A stretch of 64,000 nucleotides of DNA from Massilia sp. Root351 (GCF_001425045.1 NZ_LMDJ01000034.1:186001-250000); one strand, 5' to 3'; positions 41,921-50,812 are shown, counted from the first letter of the stretch. The notes: generated by a model not told the origin, from the letters alone. Translations and numbers: made by a program.

Positions 41921-42682
41921 ATGTACGCCCGCACCATTTTTCTTGCCGCCGCGCTGTGCTTCCAGGGCGCAGCCACGCAGGCGTGCAGCCTGACCATGGC
42001 GCCCGAAGCCTGGCCTCCCTACATCTTCATCGATGCGCGGGGCCAGCTGTCGGGCCTGGACTACGAGCTGGTGCAAGCCATCCTGAAGCAGGCCGGCTGC
42101 ACGCTGCGGGTGGCGACCGAGCTGCCGGCGCTGCGGCGGCAGCTGCTGTTCCGGCAGGGCCAGATCGACCTGATGCTGGCCGCCTCCGACACACCCGAAC
42201 GGCGCGCCTACGCGCGCTTCAGCACGGCCTACCGCAATGAAACCGTGGGCCTGTTCACCAGTCCTGAAAACGCCGCCCGCCTGCGCGACCTGGCCGGCTT
42301 CGACGCCATCGCCGCGCGCGGCCTGTCCCTGCTCGCGCCGCGCGCGGGCTGGTACGGCGACAGCTATCAGCAAGCCATCCCGGCACTGGAGGCAGCCGCG
42401 CGCCGCAGCACCTTCGCCACCTTCGAGCAAGGGCTGCTGATGTTCAAGGCCGGACGCGGCGAATTGATCATGGGCGACGCCGCCGCCGTGCGGCATGAAG
42501 CGCGCCGCCTCGGCGTGGCGCTGTCCGCACTGCCGTTCGTCCCCTTCCGCGCGCCGGTGCACCTGATGCTGAACGCGGCCAGCACCACGCCGCTGCAGCT
42601 GGAGCGCATCAACGCCGCCATCGCGCACCTGGAACAGACCGGCGCACTGGCCGCCATCCGCACCCGCTACGGTGTGCGCTGA
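41921..42682 (+). CDS. Periplasmic solute-binding protein A (family 3 type), tandem paralogue
   Basis: A 253-residue protein with a signal peptide to about residue 20 (Gln-Ala-Cys). The mature part is an SBP_bac_3-like fold: Ala-Trp-Pro-Pro-Tyr-Ile-Phe-Ile-Asp, Gly-Leu-Asp-Tyr-Glu-Leu, and Asp-Leu-Met-Leu-Ala-Ala-Ser-Asp-Thr-Pro-Glu-Arg. No ABC permease or ATPase lies near, so it may feed a sensor rather than a transporter. It has the same length as protein B (43864-44625) and clearly shares ancestry. Ligand unknown; amino acids are the usual class. Confidence 0.85.
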   Translation: MYARTIFLAAALCFQGAATQACSLTMAPEAWPPYIFIDARGQLSGLDYELVQAILKQAGCTLRVATELPALRRQLLFRQGQIDLMLAASDTPERRAYARFSTAYRNETVGLFTSPENAARLRDLAGFDAIAARGLSLLAPRAGWYGDSYQQAIPALEAAARRSTFATFEQGLLMFKAGRGELIMGDAAAVRHEARRLGVALSALPFVPFRAPVHLMLNAASTTPLQLERINAAIAHLEQTGALAAIRTRYGVR

Positions 42683-42736
42683 GCAGCCCGGCAAGCGTAG
42701 CATGGACCTCCCGATACGCACATCGTGGAGTGAAAA

Positions 42737-43813
42737 ATGCTGAATCGCATGTTGCTCGCAAGTTTGCTGGCAGTCCCGCTGCTGGCCCTCGCAGCCCCCA
42801 GCTACCGGGCGCAAGTCCTCGGCCCGCATGCGAGCGTGGACGTTCCCTGGTTTATCAATAACAGCGGCATGATCGCCGGCACCGTGGGCGGCAAGCCCAG
42901 CGCCTACGTCAACGGCCAGCTGCAGGTGCTTGGCTCGCTGGGCGCGGCCAATGGGGCCGGCCAGGTGCTGGGCCTGGCCGAAGACGGCACCGTGGTCGGC
43001 ATTGCGCACGACGCGGCGCGCGTGCAGAAGGCCTTCAAATGGAAGGCCGGGGTGATGACCAATCTCGACCCAGGCAGCGCGCTGGTCTCCGCCGCCTACG
43101 GCGTGAACGACCTGGGGCAGGCGGTAGGACACCGCAACGGCACCCCGGCCCGGTACGCCAACGGCATCATCGGCACGGTGCGGCTGCCGTCGAACTTCAT
43201 CGGCTCGGCCATCGCCATCAACAATGCCGGGCAGATCGCCGGCCATGCCCAGATCAACAATGGCTACAACCGCGCCTGGTTCCAACAAAACGGCGTAACC
43301 ACCGTCATCAGCGACAACCAGGGCTTCACGCACGACATCAGCGAAGCCGGCACGGTGACGGGCCACATCAACACCGGGCCCGGTGTGGAAGGTTCGCAGA
43401 CCGCCTTCAAATACCGGGACGGTGTGCTGGAACTGCTGCCCGGCCTGGGCACGCGCAGCTACGGCTGGGCGGTCAACGCGCATGACAGCATCGTCGGCTA
43501 CTACCTGCCGCTGCTGGAACCGCAGTGGCCGGCCGCCTTCCTGTATGCAGACGGCCAGAGCTACCGGCTCGACAGCCTGCTCGATCCGGCGCTCGGCCTG
43601 TCGGTGCGGCACGCCTACGACATCAACGACAGCAACCAGATCGTGGCGGTGGGCCGCACCACCCGCTATGGCGACGATGTGCTGATGCTGCTCTCGCCGG
43701 TGCCCGAACCCGGCGCGTGGCTGATGCTCTCGGGCGGCCTGGCCCTGCTGGCGTGGCGCGCGCGCCGGCGCCGGTGGCCCGGGCAAACGCCGGCCGGTCG
43801 CCTGCAAACTTGA
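42737..43813 (+). CDS. PEP-CTERM exported protein with HAF-type repeats
   Basis: A 358-residue protein with a signal peptide (1-20) and a GGAG Shine-Dalgarno. Residues 40-300 carry repeats of the extracellular HAF type: Gly-Val-Asn-Asp-Leu-Gly-Gln-Ala-Val-Gly, Ala-Ile-Asn-Asn-Ala-Gly-Gln-Ile-Ala-Gly, Asp-Ile-Asn-Asp-Ser-Asn-Gln-Ile-Val. The C-terminus is a classic sorting tail: Val-Pro-Glu-Pro, a hydrophobic helix, then Arg-Ala-Arg-Arg-Arg-Arg. Such proteins are cut and attached by an exosortase for surface or polysaccharide-linked display. It sits between two solute-binding paralogues. Confidence 0.88.
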   Translation: MLNRMLLASLLAVPLLALAAPSYRAQVLGPHASVDVPWFINNSGMIAGTVGGKPSAYVNGQLQVLGSLGAANGAGQVLGLAEDGTVVGIAHDAARVQKAFKWKAGVMTNLDPGSALVSAAYGVNDLGQAVGHRNGTPARYANGIIGTVRLPSNFIGSAIAINNAGQIAGHAQINNGYNRAWFQQNGVTTVISDNQGFTHDISEAGTVTGHINTGPGVEGSQTAFKYRDGVLELLPGLGTRSYGWAVNAHDSIVGYYLPLLEPQWPAAFLYADGQSYRLDSLLDPALGLSVRHAYDINDSNQIVAVGRTTRYGDDVLMLLSPVPEPGAWLMLSGGLALLAWRARRRRWPGQTPAGRLQT

Positions 43814-43846
43814 CATTCCGGGCAGTTCTGGCACATTGGGGTTTTA
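43803..43846 (+). promoter_or_regulatory. Conserved upstream block, copy 2 (solute-binding protein B)
   Basis: Matches the block at 41858-41901 with about nine differences in ~42 nt. TTGACA at 43810-43815 is a consensus -35. The block starts inside the last codons of the PEP-CTERM gene. Its preservation at the same distance (about 18-20 nt) before both paralogues suggests function. Confidence 0.6.
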
Positions 43847-43863
43847 ACGCTAGCGGCATAAAC

Positions 43864-44625
43864 ATGAGCGGACGCACCCTATTGCTGTCAGCGGCACTGT
43901 GTTCCCTGGCAGCTTCCGGTAACGCCTGCAATCTCAAAATGGCGCCGGAGCCCTGGCCGCCCTATATTTTCATCGACGAGCGAGGCGGCTTGTCCGGGCT
44001 GGATTACGAGCTGGCGCAAGCTATCATGAAAGAAGCCGGCTGCACGCTGCAGGTGCAGATGGCGCTGCCGTCGCTGCGGCGGCAAATGGAGTTCAGGCAG
44101 GGCAAGCTGGACCTGACGCTGGGCGCCTCGGAAACCCCCGAGCGGCGCAGCTTCGCCCGTTTCAGCCTGCCCTACCGCAATGAGACCGTGGGCCTGTTCA
44201 CCAGCCCCGCCAATGCGGCCCGCTACCGCAGCCTGGACGGCTTCGAAGCCATCCTCAGGCAGCGCATCATGCTGCTGACGCCGCGCGGCGGCTGGTACGG
44301 CGACAGCTATGCGCGCGCCCTGCCCCAGCTCGATGCATCCGGCATGCGCAATCCCTTCGGCAGCTACGAACTGGGGATGCGCATGTTCAAGGCCGGCCGC
44401 GCCGAAGTCATCATGGGCGACAGCGCCGCGCTGCGCCACGAGGCCCAGCGGCAAGGCGTGACGCTGGCGGCCGTGCCCTGGGTACCGTTCCGCGCCCCGG
44501 CCCACCTGATGCTGAACGCCGCCAGCACCAGCGCGGCGGACCTGGCGCGCATCAACGCCGCCATCACGCGCCTGGAGCAGAACGGCACGCTGGGCGCCAT
44601 CCGCGCGCGCTACGGTTTGAACTGA
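43864..44625 (+). CDS. Periplasmic solute-binding protein B (family 3 type), tandem paralogue
   Basis: A 253-residue protein, the same length as paralogue A and alike along the whole chain: Glu-Pro-Trp-Pro-Pro-Tyr-Ile-Phe-Ile-Asp, Gly-Leu-Asp-Tyr-Glu-Leu, Glu-Thr-Pro-Glu-Arg-Arg, and Tyr-Arg-Asn-Glu-Thr-Val-Gly-Leu-Phe-Thr-Ser. The signal peptide ends at about residue 20. The 3' end overlaps the convergent membrane-protein gene by 16 nt. No permease nearby. The two probably bind related ligands after duplication. Confidence 0.85.
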   Translation: MSGRTLLLSAALCSLAASGNACNLKMAPEPWPPYIFIDERGGLSGLDYELAQAIMKEAGCTLQVQMALPSLRRQMEFRQGKLDLTLGASETPERRSFARFSLPYRNETVGLFTSPANAARYRSLDGFEAILRQRIMLLTPRGGWYGDSYARALPQLDASGMRNPFGSYELGMRMFKAGRAEVIMGDSAALRHEAQRQGVTLAAVPWVPFRAPAHLMLNAASTSAADLARINAAITRLEQNGTLGAIRARYGLN

Positions 44626-44996
44626 CCGCTGCGGTGCTGGCGCCGGTAGCGCCGCTCGGCCTCGGTCAAATGGCTGACCAGCAAATGCGAAATGATGTTG
44701 ATGCCGACGCCGGCGAACAGCGCCGGCACCAGGTACAGCGCCAGCGAAATGCCGGACGCGAACAACTGGTCGTCCAGCAGCGAGGGCGTGTGCGCAGTCA
44801 GTTCCGCCAAGCGGCGCAATACCGCCACGTTGACGCCGGCCAGCACGACCAGGCTCAGGCCGAAGCCGAAGATGGCCGGGCGCGACAAGGCGCGCTTCCA
44901 CATCATGTAGCCGTAGATCGCCGCCGGCAGCAGCAGCGACAGCCCGATCAACAGGAAAAAATCCAGCTCCACAAACACCGATTGGTTCACTGCCAT
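44610..44996 (-). CDS. Small membrane protein of unknown function
   Basis: A 128-residue protein from the ATG at 44994-44996, with GGGAGG 5 nt upstream. Three hydrophobic helices (about 10-32, 42-62 and 88-112) and a basic C-terminal tail (Arg-Arg-Tyr-Arg-Arg-Gln). I do not recognise the family. It overlaps the end of solute-binding gene B and is divergent from the lipoprotein gene. Confidence 0.7.
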   Translation of the reverse strand: MAVNQSVFVELDFFLLIGLSLLLPAAIYGYMMWKRALSRPAIFGFGLSLVVLAGVNVAVLRRLAELTAHTPSLLDDQLFASGISLALYLVPALFAGVGINIISHLLVSHLTEAERRYRRQHRSGQFKP

Positions 44997-45222
44997 GATC
45001 GCCTCCCAAGCCTCGCCGTTCAGGCGATTATAGACAAAGCCGGCCCGGCCGCTGTGTCGCGCAAGAACATGAATGTAAGCAAAGGCAACCGGGCCCATCA
45101 GCAACCGGCGGCACGCTATTTGCGCTGGATCAAGCCTAGCTCAGATAGGCCGGCCGGCGGGTCCGCGCTCTCCTATGCTGATCGGGCAGACGCCGCCATG
45201 GCCATACATCCGGGAGACCACC

Positions 45223-45765
45223 ATGTTCAGGAAACTTACAGCCGCCACGATCGCCGTGGCGGCCATGACGGCGGGATGCGCCTCGTCGCTGGGCACGTTC
45301 TACAACCGGCCGGTGGTGGAGGACAAGGTGGGCGAGGCGCTGTCCACGGTGTCGCTGTCGGCCGACCGCCGCACCATCGTGGTGTCGCAGCTGCCGCCCG
45401 GCTCGGCCAAGCCGCTGTTCTGCGCCGAGCCGCCGCCGGACACCGCCACCGGCCTGAAAACCAGCCTGGACACCTCGCTCAAGCTGCCGTCCAAGGGCGA
45501 CGCCTCGCTGAAGGACGCGTTCGACAGCAACGTCACCGTGCTGGCCGCCCGCAACGCCCCGCTGGACGCCTTCCGCACCGGCGTGTTCTCGCTATGCCAG
45601 TACTATATGAACGGCGCCATCCGGGCCGACCAGGTGCAGCCGATGTTCGAGCGCCTGGTGGTCATGTTCGAGGCCACCCAGAGCCGCCTGCCGCCCACGC
45701 CGCTGGCGCCGACAGCACCGGCTTCGCCGGCCAGCGCGCCGCCGAAGCCGGAAGGCGGGCGATGA
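45223..45765 (+). CDS. Putative outer-membrane lipoprotein of unknown function
   Basis: A 180-residue protein. The signal peptide ends in the lipobox Thr-Ala-Gly-Cys (Cys at about residue 19), so the mature protein is lipid-anchored. The residue after Cys is Ala, which favours outer-membrane sorting. The body has Leu-Phe-Cys-Ala-Glu-Pro-Pro-Pro-Asp and Phe-Ser-Leu-Cys-Gln-Tyr-Tyr-Met-Asn, two cysteines that may pair. The end is Pro/Ala-rich. No family is recognised. Its stop is one base from the end of the convergent enoyl-CoA hydratase gene. Confidence 0.78.
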   Translation: MFRKLTAATIAVAAMTAGCASSLGTFYNRPVVEDKVGEALSTVSLSADRRTIVVSQLPPGSAKPLFCAEPPPDTATGLKTSLDTSLKLPSKGDASLKDAFDSNVTVLAARNAPLDAFRTGVFSLCQYYMNGAIRADQVQPMFERLVVMFEATQSRLPPTPLAPTAPASPASAPPKPEGGR

Positions 45766-45766
45766 A

Positions 45767-46546
45767 TCAGTTGAACTGGCTGAAGTCCGGCTTGCGCTTC
45801 TCGAAAAAGGCGGTGAAGGCTTCCTTCGCTTCCGGGGCCAGCAGCATCTGGCCGAACAGCTGGCCTTCGGTTTCGATCACGGCTTGCACTTCGCTGTTGC
45901 GGCCGGCCTTCATCAGGCGCTTGGTGTTGCGGACCGAGGTGGCGGGCAGCGCGGCCAGCTTGGCGGCCTGGCCTTGCGCGTAGGCCAGCACGTCGGCGGC
46001 CGGCAGCACTTTCGAGACGATGCCCATGTCGTAGGCTTCCTGCGCCAGGAACGGTTCACCCAGCATCAGCTTTTCAGCCGCGCGTGCGTGGCCGGCCGCT
46101 TGCGTCATCAGCAGGCTGGAGCCGAACTCCGGGCACAGGCCCAGCTGCGCGAACGGCACCGAGAACTTGGCCGTGTCGGCCGCGTACACCAGGTCGCAAT
46201 GCATCAGCAAGGTGGTGCCGATGCCGATCGCCGCGCCGGAAACGGCCGCCACCACCGGCTTGCTCGAGCCGCTCAGCGCGCGCATGAACTGGAACACGGG
46301 ACGGTCGGTAAAGGCGGCGCCGTCGGCCGGCTTGGCGGTCTTCAGGAAGTCGTCCAGGTCGTTGCCGGCGGTGAAGATCTCGGGTTTGCCAGTGATCAGG
46401 ATGGCGCGCACCGAGGCGTCCTGCTCGGCGTCCCTGATGGCATCGGCCATGGCCTGGTACATCACCGTGGTGATGGCGTTCTTGCGCTCCAGGCGGTTGA
46501 ACTCGATGGTGAGGATGCCGTTGGCCTTGCTGCTCAGAATATCCAT
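45767..46546 (-). CDS. Enoyl-CoA hydratase/isomerase
   Basis: A 259-residue crotonase-fold protein. The oxyanion-hole segments are seen: Phe-Thr-Ala-Gly-Asn-Asp-Leu-Asp-Asp at about residue 60 and Ala-Val-Ser-Gly-Ala-Ala-Ile-Gly-Ile-Gly-Thr-Thr at about 105. It has Asn-Asp-Leu after the Ala-Gly in place of the common Ala-Asp-Leu, and Gly-Ser-Ser rather than the Glu pair of true hydratases, so an isomerase or related reaction is possible. It ends the beta-oxidation cluster but is cut off from fadA by a terminator. Confidence 0.88.
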   Translation of the reverse strand: MDILSSKANGILTIEFNRLERKNAITTVMYQAMADAIRDAEQDASVRAILITGKPEIFTAGNDLDDFLKTAKPADGAAFTDRPVFQFMRALSGSSKPVVAAVSGAAIGIGTTLLMHCDLVYAADTAKFSVPFAQLGLCPEFGSSLLMTQAAGHARAAEKLMLGEPFLAQEAYDMGIVSKVLPAADVLAYAQGQAAKLAALPATSVRNTKRLMKAGRNSEVQAVIETEGQLFGQMLLAPEAKEAFTAFFEKRKPDFSQFN

Positions 46547-46588
46547 GTTCTCTTTGTCTCCGTCGTACGTGAAAAAGGGGCGTGAAAA

Positions 46589-46617
46589 AAGGCGCCGGGG
46601 TTGTGCCGCGGCGCCTT
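46589..46617 (-). terminator. Rho-independent terminator after the thiolase gene
   Basis: On the minus strand AAGGCGCCG...CGGCGCCTT forms a 9-bp stem and is followed by a run of T (TTTTTTCACG context). It lies between the thiolase stop and the enoyl-CoA hydratase start. Confidence 0.85.
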
Positions 46618-46637
46618 CAGTTAGCTATCAGCGATGC

Positions 46638-47834
46638 TTATACGCGTTCGATGATACCAGCCGCGCCCATGCCTGCGCCTACGCACATGGTGACCATGCC
46701 GTATTTGAGGCTGTTGCGGCGCAGCGCGTGCACCACGGTTGCGGCGCGGATAGCGCCAGTGGCACCCAGCGGGTGGCCGAGGGCGATTGCGCCGCCCATC
46801 GGATTGACCTTGGAGGTATCCAGGTTCAGGTCGCGGATCACAGCCAGCGCTTGCGCTGCGAACGCTTCGTTCAGTTCGATCCAGTCCAGCTGGTCCTGGG
46901 TGATGCCGGCAGCTTTCAGGGCTGCTGGAATCGCCACTTTAGGACCGATGCCCATGATTTCCGGCGGCACGCCGCGCACGGCAAACGAGGAGAACTTGGC
47001 CAGCGGGGTCAGGTTGTGCTCGCGCAGGATCTTTTCCGACACCACGATCAGCGCGCCGGCGCCATCCGACATCTGCGACGAGGTGGCGGCGGTGACGGTG
47101 CCCTTGGCGGCGAAGACCGGCTTCAGCTTGCCCATGGTTTCCATGCTGGCGTCGGCGCGCGCGCCTTCGTCCTTGTCGACCACGCGCTTGGAGACCTTGA
47201 TCTCGCCGGTGTGCAGGTCCGGGGTGCGGGTGATGATTTCAACCGGGGTGGTCTCATCCTTGAAGAAACCGGCTTGCTGCGCGGCAATGGCCTTGCGGTG
47301 CGATTCCACGCCGAACGCGTCCTGGTCTTCGCGCGAGATTTTCCACTGTTGCGCCACTTTCTCGGCGGTCAGGCCCATGCCGTACGCCAGGCCGATGTTC
47401 TCGTCCTTGAAGGTGTCCATGTTGATCGACGGGTGGTGGCCCATCATCGGCACCATGGACATCGATTCCACGCCGCCGGCGATCATCACGTCGGCTTCGC
47501 CAACACGGATGCGGTCCGCAGCCATGGCCAGGGCGGTGATGCCCGAGGCGCAGTAGCGGTTAACGGTGACGCCGCCCACGGTGTTCGGCAGGCCGGCCAG
47601 CACCACCGAGTTGCGGGCGATGTTGAAGCCCTGCTCGGCTTCCGGGAAGGAGCAGCCGATGATGGCGTCGACGATCAGCGCCGGGTCCAGGCCAGGCACG
47701 GCGGCCATGGCGCCCTTGATGGCGGCGACCAGCAGGTCGTCCGGGCGGGTCTTGTTGAACATGCCGCGCGGCGCCTTGCCGATCGGGGTGCGGGTCGCTG
47801 CGACGATGTATGCGTCTTGAAGTTGTTTGCTCAT
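46638..47834 (-). CDS. fadA: Acetyl-CoA C-acyltransferase (3-ketoacyl-CoA thiolase)
   Basis: A 398-residue thiolase. The three catalytic residues are clear: Cys95 (Arg-Tyr-Cys-Ala-Ser-Gly), His354 (Gly-His-Pro-Leu-Gly-Ala-Thr-Gly) and Cys384 (Met-Cys-Val-Gly-Ala-Gly-Met-Gly). It cleaves 3-ketoacyl-CoA with CoA to give acetyl-CoA in the last step of beta-oxidation. Gene order with the FadB-type and acyl-CoA dehydrogenase genes supports FadA rather than biosynthetic PhaA. Confidence 0.93.
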   Translation of the reverse strand: MSKQLQDAYIVAATRTPIGKAPRGMFNKTRPDDLLVAAIKGAMAAVPGLDPALIVDAIIGCSFPEAEQGFNIARNSVVLAGLPNTVGGVTVNRYCASGITALAMAADRIRVGEADVMIAGGVESMSMVPMMGHHPSINMDTFKDENIGLAYGMGLTAEKVAQQWKISREDQDAFGVESHRKAIAAQQAGFFKDETTPVEIITRTPDLHTGEIKVSKRVVDKDEGARADASMETMGKLKPVFAAKGTVTAATSSQMSDGAGALIVVSEKILREHNLTPLAKFSSFAVRGVPPEIMGIGPKVAIPAALKAAGITQDQLDWIELNEAFAAQALAVIRDLNLDTSKVNPMGGAIALGHPLGATGAIRAATVVHALRRNSLKYGMVTMCVGAGMGAAGIIERV

Positions 47835-47888
47835 TTTCTGCTTTCGAATATTGTGTGATCGATTAGCCGTCAGTCTTTAGCGCTGGTC

Positions 47889-48386
47889 TCAGCGCTTGGC
47901 CGAGAGATACCAGTCCACCTGTACTTGCGCCGCCAGGGTGCCGTGCTCGTCGTGGATGTCCACATCCACCGGGAAGGCCACCTTGCCCTCCGCCGCCAGC
48001 TGCGCCTTGAGCGCGGCCAGGTCGCCCGGCACGCGGCCGCTGGCGCGCGTGGCGCCCTTGGCCAGCTTCTGGTACTGGATGCGCGACTCCTTGGCCACCG
48101 GCCGCATGTCGGCGATCAGCTCGGCGAAGCCGCCCGCCATGGCCGCGCCGGAGGCCGTTTCGGCCAGCGTGAACAGAGCGCCGGCGTGCGGCGTGCCGAG
48201 GTGGTTGTGCAGCTTCGCGTCGTCCGGCATGGACACCTCGGAGGTGCCGCTGCCGATGCTGTCGATGCGGATGCCGAGCAGCCGCACCATCGGCAGGGTG
48301 TCCATCATTTGCTGCTTGATGCGGTCATAAACCATGCTCGGTTTCACTTTCAACAGGACTTTGAAGGCCAGTGACAGGAAGGACAT
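47889..48386 (-). CDS. DUF4442 / hotdog-fold thioesterase-like protein
   Basis: A 165-residue protein with a hotdog-fold pattern: His-Asn-His-Leu-Gly-Thr-Pro-His-Ala-Gly-Ala-Leu-Phe-Thr-Leu-Ala-Glu at about residue 80, the helix and Asn/His/Glu features of PaaI-type thioesterases. DUF4442 members are of the same fold. It likely frees CoA from stalled acyl-CoA intermediates. It lies 9 nt after the fadB-type gene and 54 nt before fadA, inside the cluster. Confidence 0.85.
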   Translation of the reverse strand: MSFLSLAFKVLLKVKPSMVYDRIKQQMMDTLPMVRLLGIRIDSIGSGTSEVSMPDDAKLHNHLGTPHAGALFTLAETASGAAMAGGFAELIADMRPVAKESRIQYQKLAKGATRASGRVPGDLAALKAQLAAEGKVAFPVDVDIHDEHGTLAAQVQVDWYLSAKR

Positions 48387-48395
48387 CGGGGCTGT

Positions 48396-50795
48396 TTAGT
48401 TGCGTACCGGCTTACCGGTTTGCAGCATGCCCATGATGCGCTCTTGCGACTTCGGATTGTTCAGCAGCTCCAGGAAGGCTTTGCGTTCCATGTCCAGCAG
48501 CCACTGCTCGCTCACCACGCTGCCCTGGTCGATGTCGCCGCCGGACACGATTTCAGCAATCATGTCGCCCAGCTTGAAGTCGTGCGCCGAGATGAAGCCG
48601 CCGTCGCGCATGTTGACCAGCTGGCCCTTGATGGTGGCCCAGCCGTAGCGGCCGGTCACGGTCACGGGACGCTGGATCGGTGCGCGGTAGCCCGCGTCGA
48701 ACATGGCGCGCGCGGTCACTTTGGCCACGTGCAGCAGTTCGTACGGGTTGAACACGATCACGTCGTCTTCCTTCAGGTAGCCCATGGCCTTCGCTTCCAG
48801 CGCGGACTTCGATACTTGCGCGGTGGCGGCGTTGGTGAAGCCGGTCTTGAGGAATTGCAGGATGTCGTTGCCCTTGGCTTCCTTGAAGGCGCGTACCGCC
48901 GCCTCTTTCAGGCCGCCGCCGGCGGGAATCAGGCCCACGCCCACTTCCACCAGGCCGATGTAGGACTCGATCGAGGCCACGCGCTTCGATGCGTGCAGCG
49001 CCATTTCGCAGCCGCCGCCCAGCGCCAGGCCCGCAACGGCCGCAACCACCGGCACGTTGGAGTACTTCATGGCCTGGAAGGTGTCCTGCAGTTCCTTGAT
49101 GATCGGGTCCACCGCTTTCGCGCCGCCCTGCATGAACGCAGGCAGTGCCGATTGCAGGTCGGCGCCGGCCGAGAAGGCGCCGCCGTCGGCCGCGTCCGCG
49201 CTCCAGATCACCAGGCCCTTGAAGTTCTTGCCGGCTTCTTCCAGGCCCATTTTCAGGCCCTTGATCACGCCGTCGCCGATCACGTGCATCTTGGTCTTGA
49301 GCGAGATCACCAATACGTCGTCGCCGGAGTGCCACAGGCGCACCGAGTCGTCCTCGAACACGGTGGTGCCGGCCTTGGTGCCGTCGATGGCGCCGCTGCC
49401 GAACAGGCCGGCGCGGAATTCCTGGCGCTTGTACACGTCCAGGGTCGAGCGCGGCACGTAGCTGTTCGATGCTGCCGAGTAGGAGCCTTCAGGGGTGTGC
49501 ACGCCCTTCTCCGCCACCTGGCCTTCGAATACCCATGCCGGCAGCGGTTCGCTGCACAGGGCCTGGCCGGCGTCGATGTCGGCTTTCACCCACTCGGCGA
49601 TCTGGGTCCAGCCTGCGGCCTGCCAGGTTTCGAACGGGCCCGATTTCCAGCCAAAGCCCCAGCGCAGCGCGAAGTCGATGTCGCGCGCGTTGTCGGCGAT
49701 GTCCTTCATGTGCACGGCGATGTAGTGGAACATGTCGCGGAAGATCGCCCACAGGAACTGGCCTTGCGGGTTGGTCGATTCGCGCAGTGCCTTCATCTTC
49801 TTGACCGGATCCTTTTCCTTCAGGATGCGGGCGATGATGTCGGCTGCCTTGGCGCCGCCAGCGATGTATTCGCCGGTGGCGAAGTCCAGGCGCATGATGT
49901 CCTTGCCCACCTTCTTGTAGAAGCCGGCGCCGGTCTTCGAACCCAGCGTACCTTTTTCCACCAGCTTGCTCAGCACTTCAGGCGTCTTGTAGATGGCCGC
50001 GAACGGATCGTTCGGCAGGTAGTCCTGCATGGTCTTGATCACATGGCCCATGGTGTCCAGGCCGACCACGTCCGCGGTGCGGAAGGTGCCGGAGCTGGCG
50101 CGGCCCAGCTTGGAGCCGGTCAGGTCGTCGACCACGTCCACCGACAGGCCGAATTTTTCGGCTTCGTGGATGGTGGCCATCATGCCGAACACGCCCACGC
50201 GGTTGGCGATGAAGTTCGGGGTGTCCTTGGCGCGTACCACGCCCTTGCCCAGGGCCGAGGTCAGGAAGGTTTCCAGCTGGTCCAGGATTTCCGGCTTGGT
50301 GTCGGTGGTCGGGATCAGTTCCACCAGGTGCATATAGCGCGGCGGGTTGAAGAAGTGCACGCCGCAGTAGCGCGCCTTCAGGTCCGCGTCGAAGCCTTCG
50401 GCCAGCTTGTTGATCGACAGGCCCGAGGTGTTGGAGGCGAAGATGGCGTTGGCGGCGATGTGCGGCGCGACCTTCTTGTACAGGTCATGCTTCCAGTCCA
50501 TGCGCTCGGCGATCGCTTCGATGATCAGGTCGCAGCCGGCCAGCAGGTCCAGGTTGTCTTCGTAGTTGGCCACCTGGATCAGCTCGGCGTCGGCCTTGTC
50601 GCCGAACGGCGCGGGCGACATTTTTTTCAGGTTCTCGATGGCGCGCAGCACGATGCCGTTCTTCGGCGTGCCTTCCTTGCCCGGCAGGTCGAACAGCACG
50701 ACCGGCACTTTGGCGTTGACGCAGTGGGCGGCGATTTGCGCGCCCATGACGCCGGCGCCCAACACGGCTACTTTTTTAACGGTGAAATTGGTCAT
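48396..50795 (-). CDS. fadB: Bifunctional 3-hydroxyacyl-CoA dehydrogenase / enoyl-CoA hydratase
   Basis: A 799-residue protein. The N-terminal half is the NAD-binding dehydrogenase (Val-Ala-Val-Leu-Gly-Ala-Gly-Val-Met-Gly-Ala-Gln-Ile-Ala, and the His-Phe-Phe-Asn-Pro-Pro catalytic His). The C-terminal part (about 470-700) is a crotonase domain (Phe-Ser-Ala-Gly-Ala-Asp-Leu; Gly-Leu-Ala-Leu-Gly-Gly-Gly-Cys-Glu). This order is the reverse of E. coli FadB and is the usual long form in Burkholderiales. It performs the second and third steps of fatty acid beta-oxidation. It follows the acyl-CoA dehydrogenase gene by 17 nt. Confidence 0.92.
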   Translation of the reverse strand: MTNFTVKKVAVLGAGVMGAQIAAHCVNAKVPVVLFDLPGKEGTPKNGIVLRAIENLKKMSPAPFGDKADAELIQVANYEDNLDLLAGCDLIIEAIAERMDWKHDLYKKVAPHIAANAIFASNTSGLSINKLAEGFDADLKARYCGVHFFNPPRYMHLVELIPTTDTKPEILDQLETFLTSALGKGVVRAKDTPNFIANRVGVFGMMATIHEAEKFGLSVDVVDDLTGSKLGRASSGTFRTADVVGLDTMGHVIKTMQDYLPNDPFAAIYKTPEVLSKLVEKGTLGSKTGAGFYKKVGKDIMRLDFATGEYIAGGAKAADIIARILKEKDPVKKMKALRESTNPQGQFLWAIFRDMFHYIAVHMKDIADNARDIDFALRWGFGWKSGPFETWQAAGWTQIAEWVKADIDAGQALCSEPLPAWVFEGQVAEKGVHTPEGSYSAASNSYVPRSTLDVYKRQEFRAGLFGSGAIDGTKAGTTVFEDDSVRLWHSGDDVLVISLKTKMHVIGDGVIKGLKMGLEEAGKNFKGLVIWSADAADGGAFSAGADLQSALPAFMQGGAKAVDPIIKELQDTFQAMKYSNVPVVAAVAGLALGGGCEMALHASKRVASIESYIGLVEVGVGLIPAGGGLKEAAVRAFKEAKGNDILQFLKTGFTNAATAQVSKSALEAKAMGYLKEDDVIVFNPYELLHVAKVTARAMFDAGYRAPIQRPVTVTGRYGWATIKGQLVNMRDGGFISAHDFKLGDMIAEIVSGGDIDQGSVVSEQWLLDMERKAFLELLNNPKSQERIMGMLQTGKPVRN

Positions 50796-50812
50796 ATCGG
50801 TCCTCTATGCTC

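Noticed and set aside
40820..43834. A 1004-codon minus-strand open frame across GH43, solute-binding and PEP-CTERM genes.
   Set aside because: It lies antisense to four well-supported genes and shows only shadow-type composition.
49422..49445. The residues Leu-Asp-Val-Tyr-Lys-Arg-Gln inside the FadB-type protein, which look like translated Nextera adapter sequence.
   Set aside because: The codons (GAC GTG TAC AAG CGC CAG) differ from the adapter, the frame continues, and the spot fits the natural linker between the two FadB domains.
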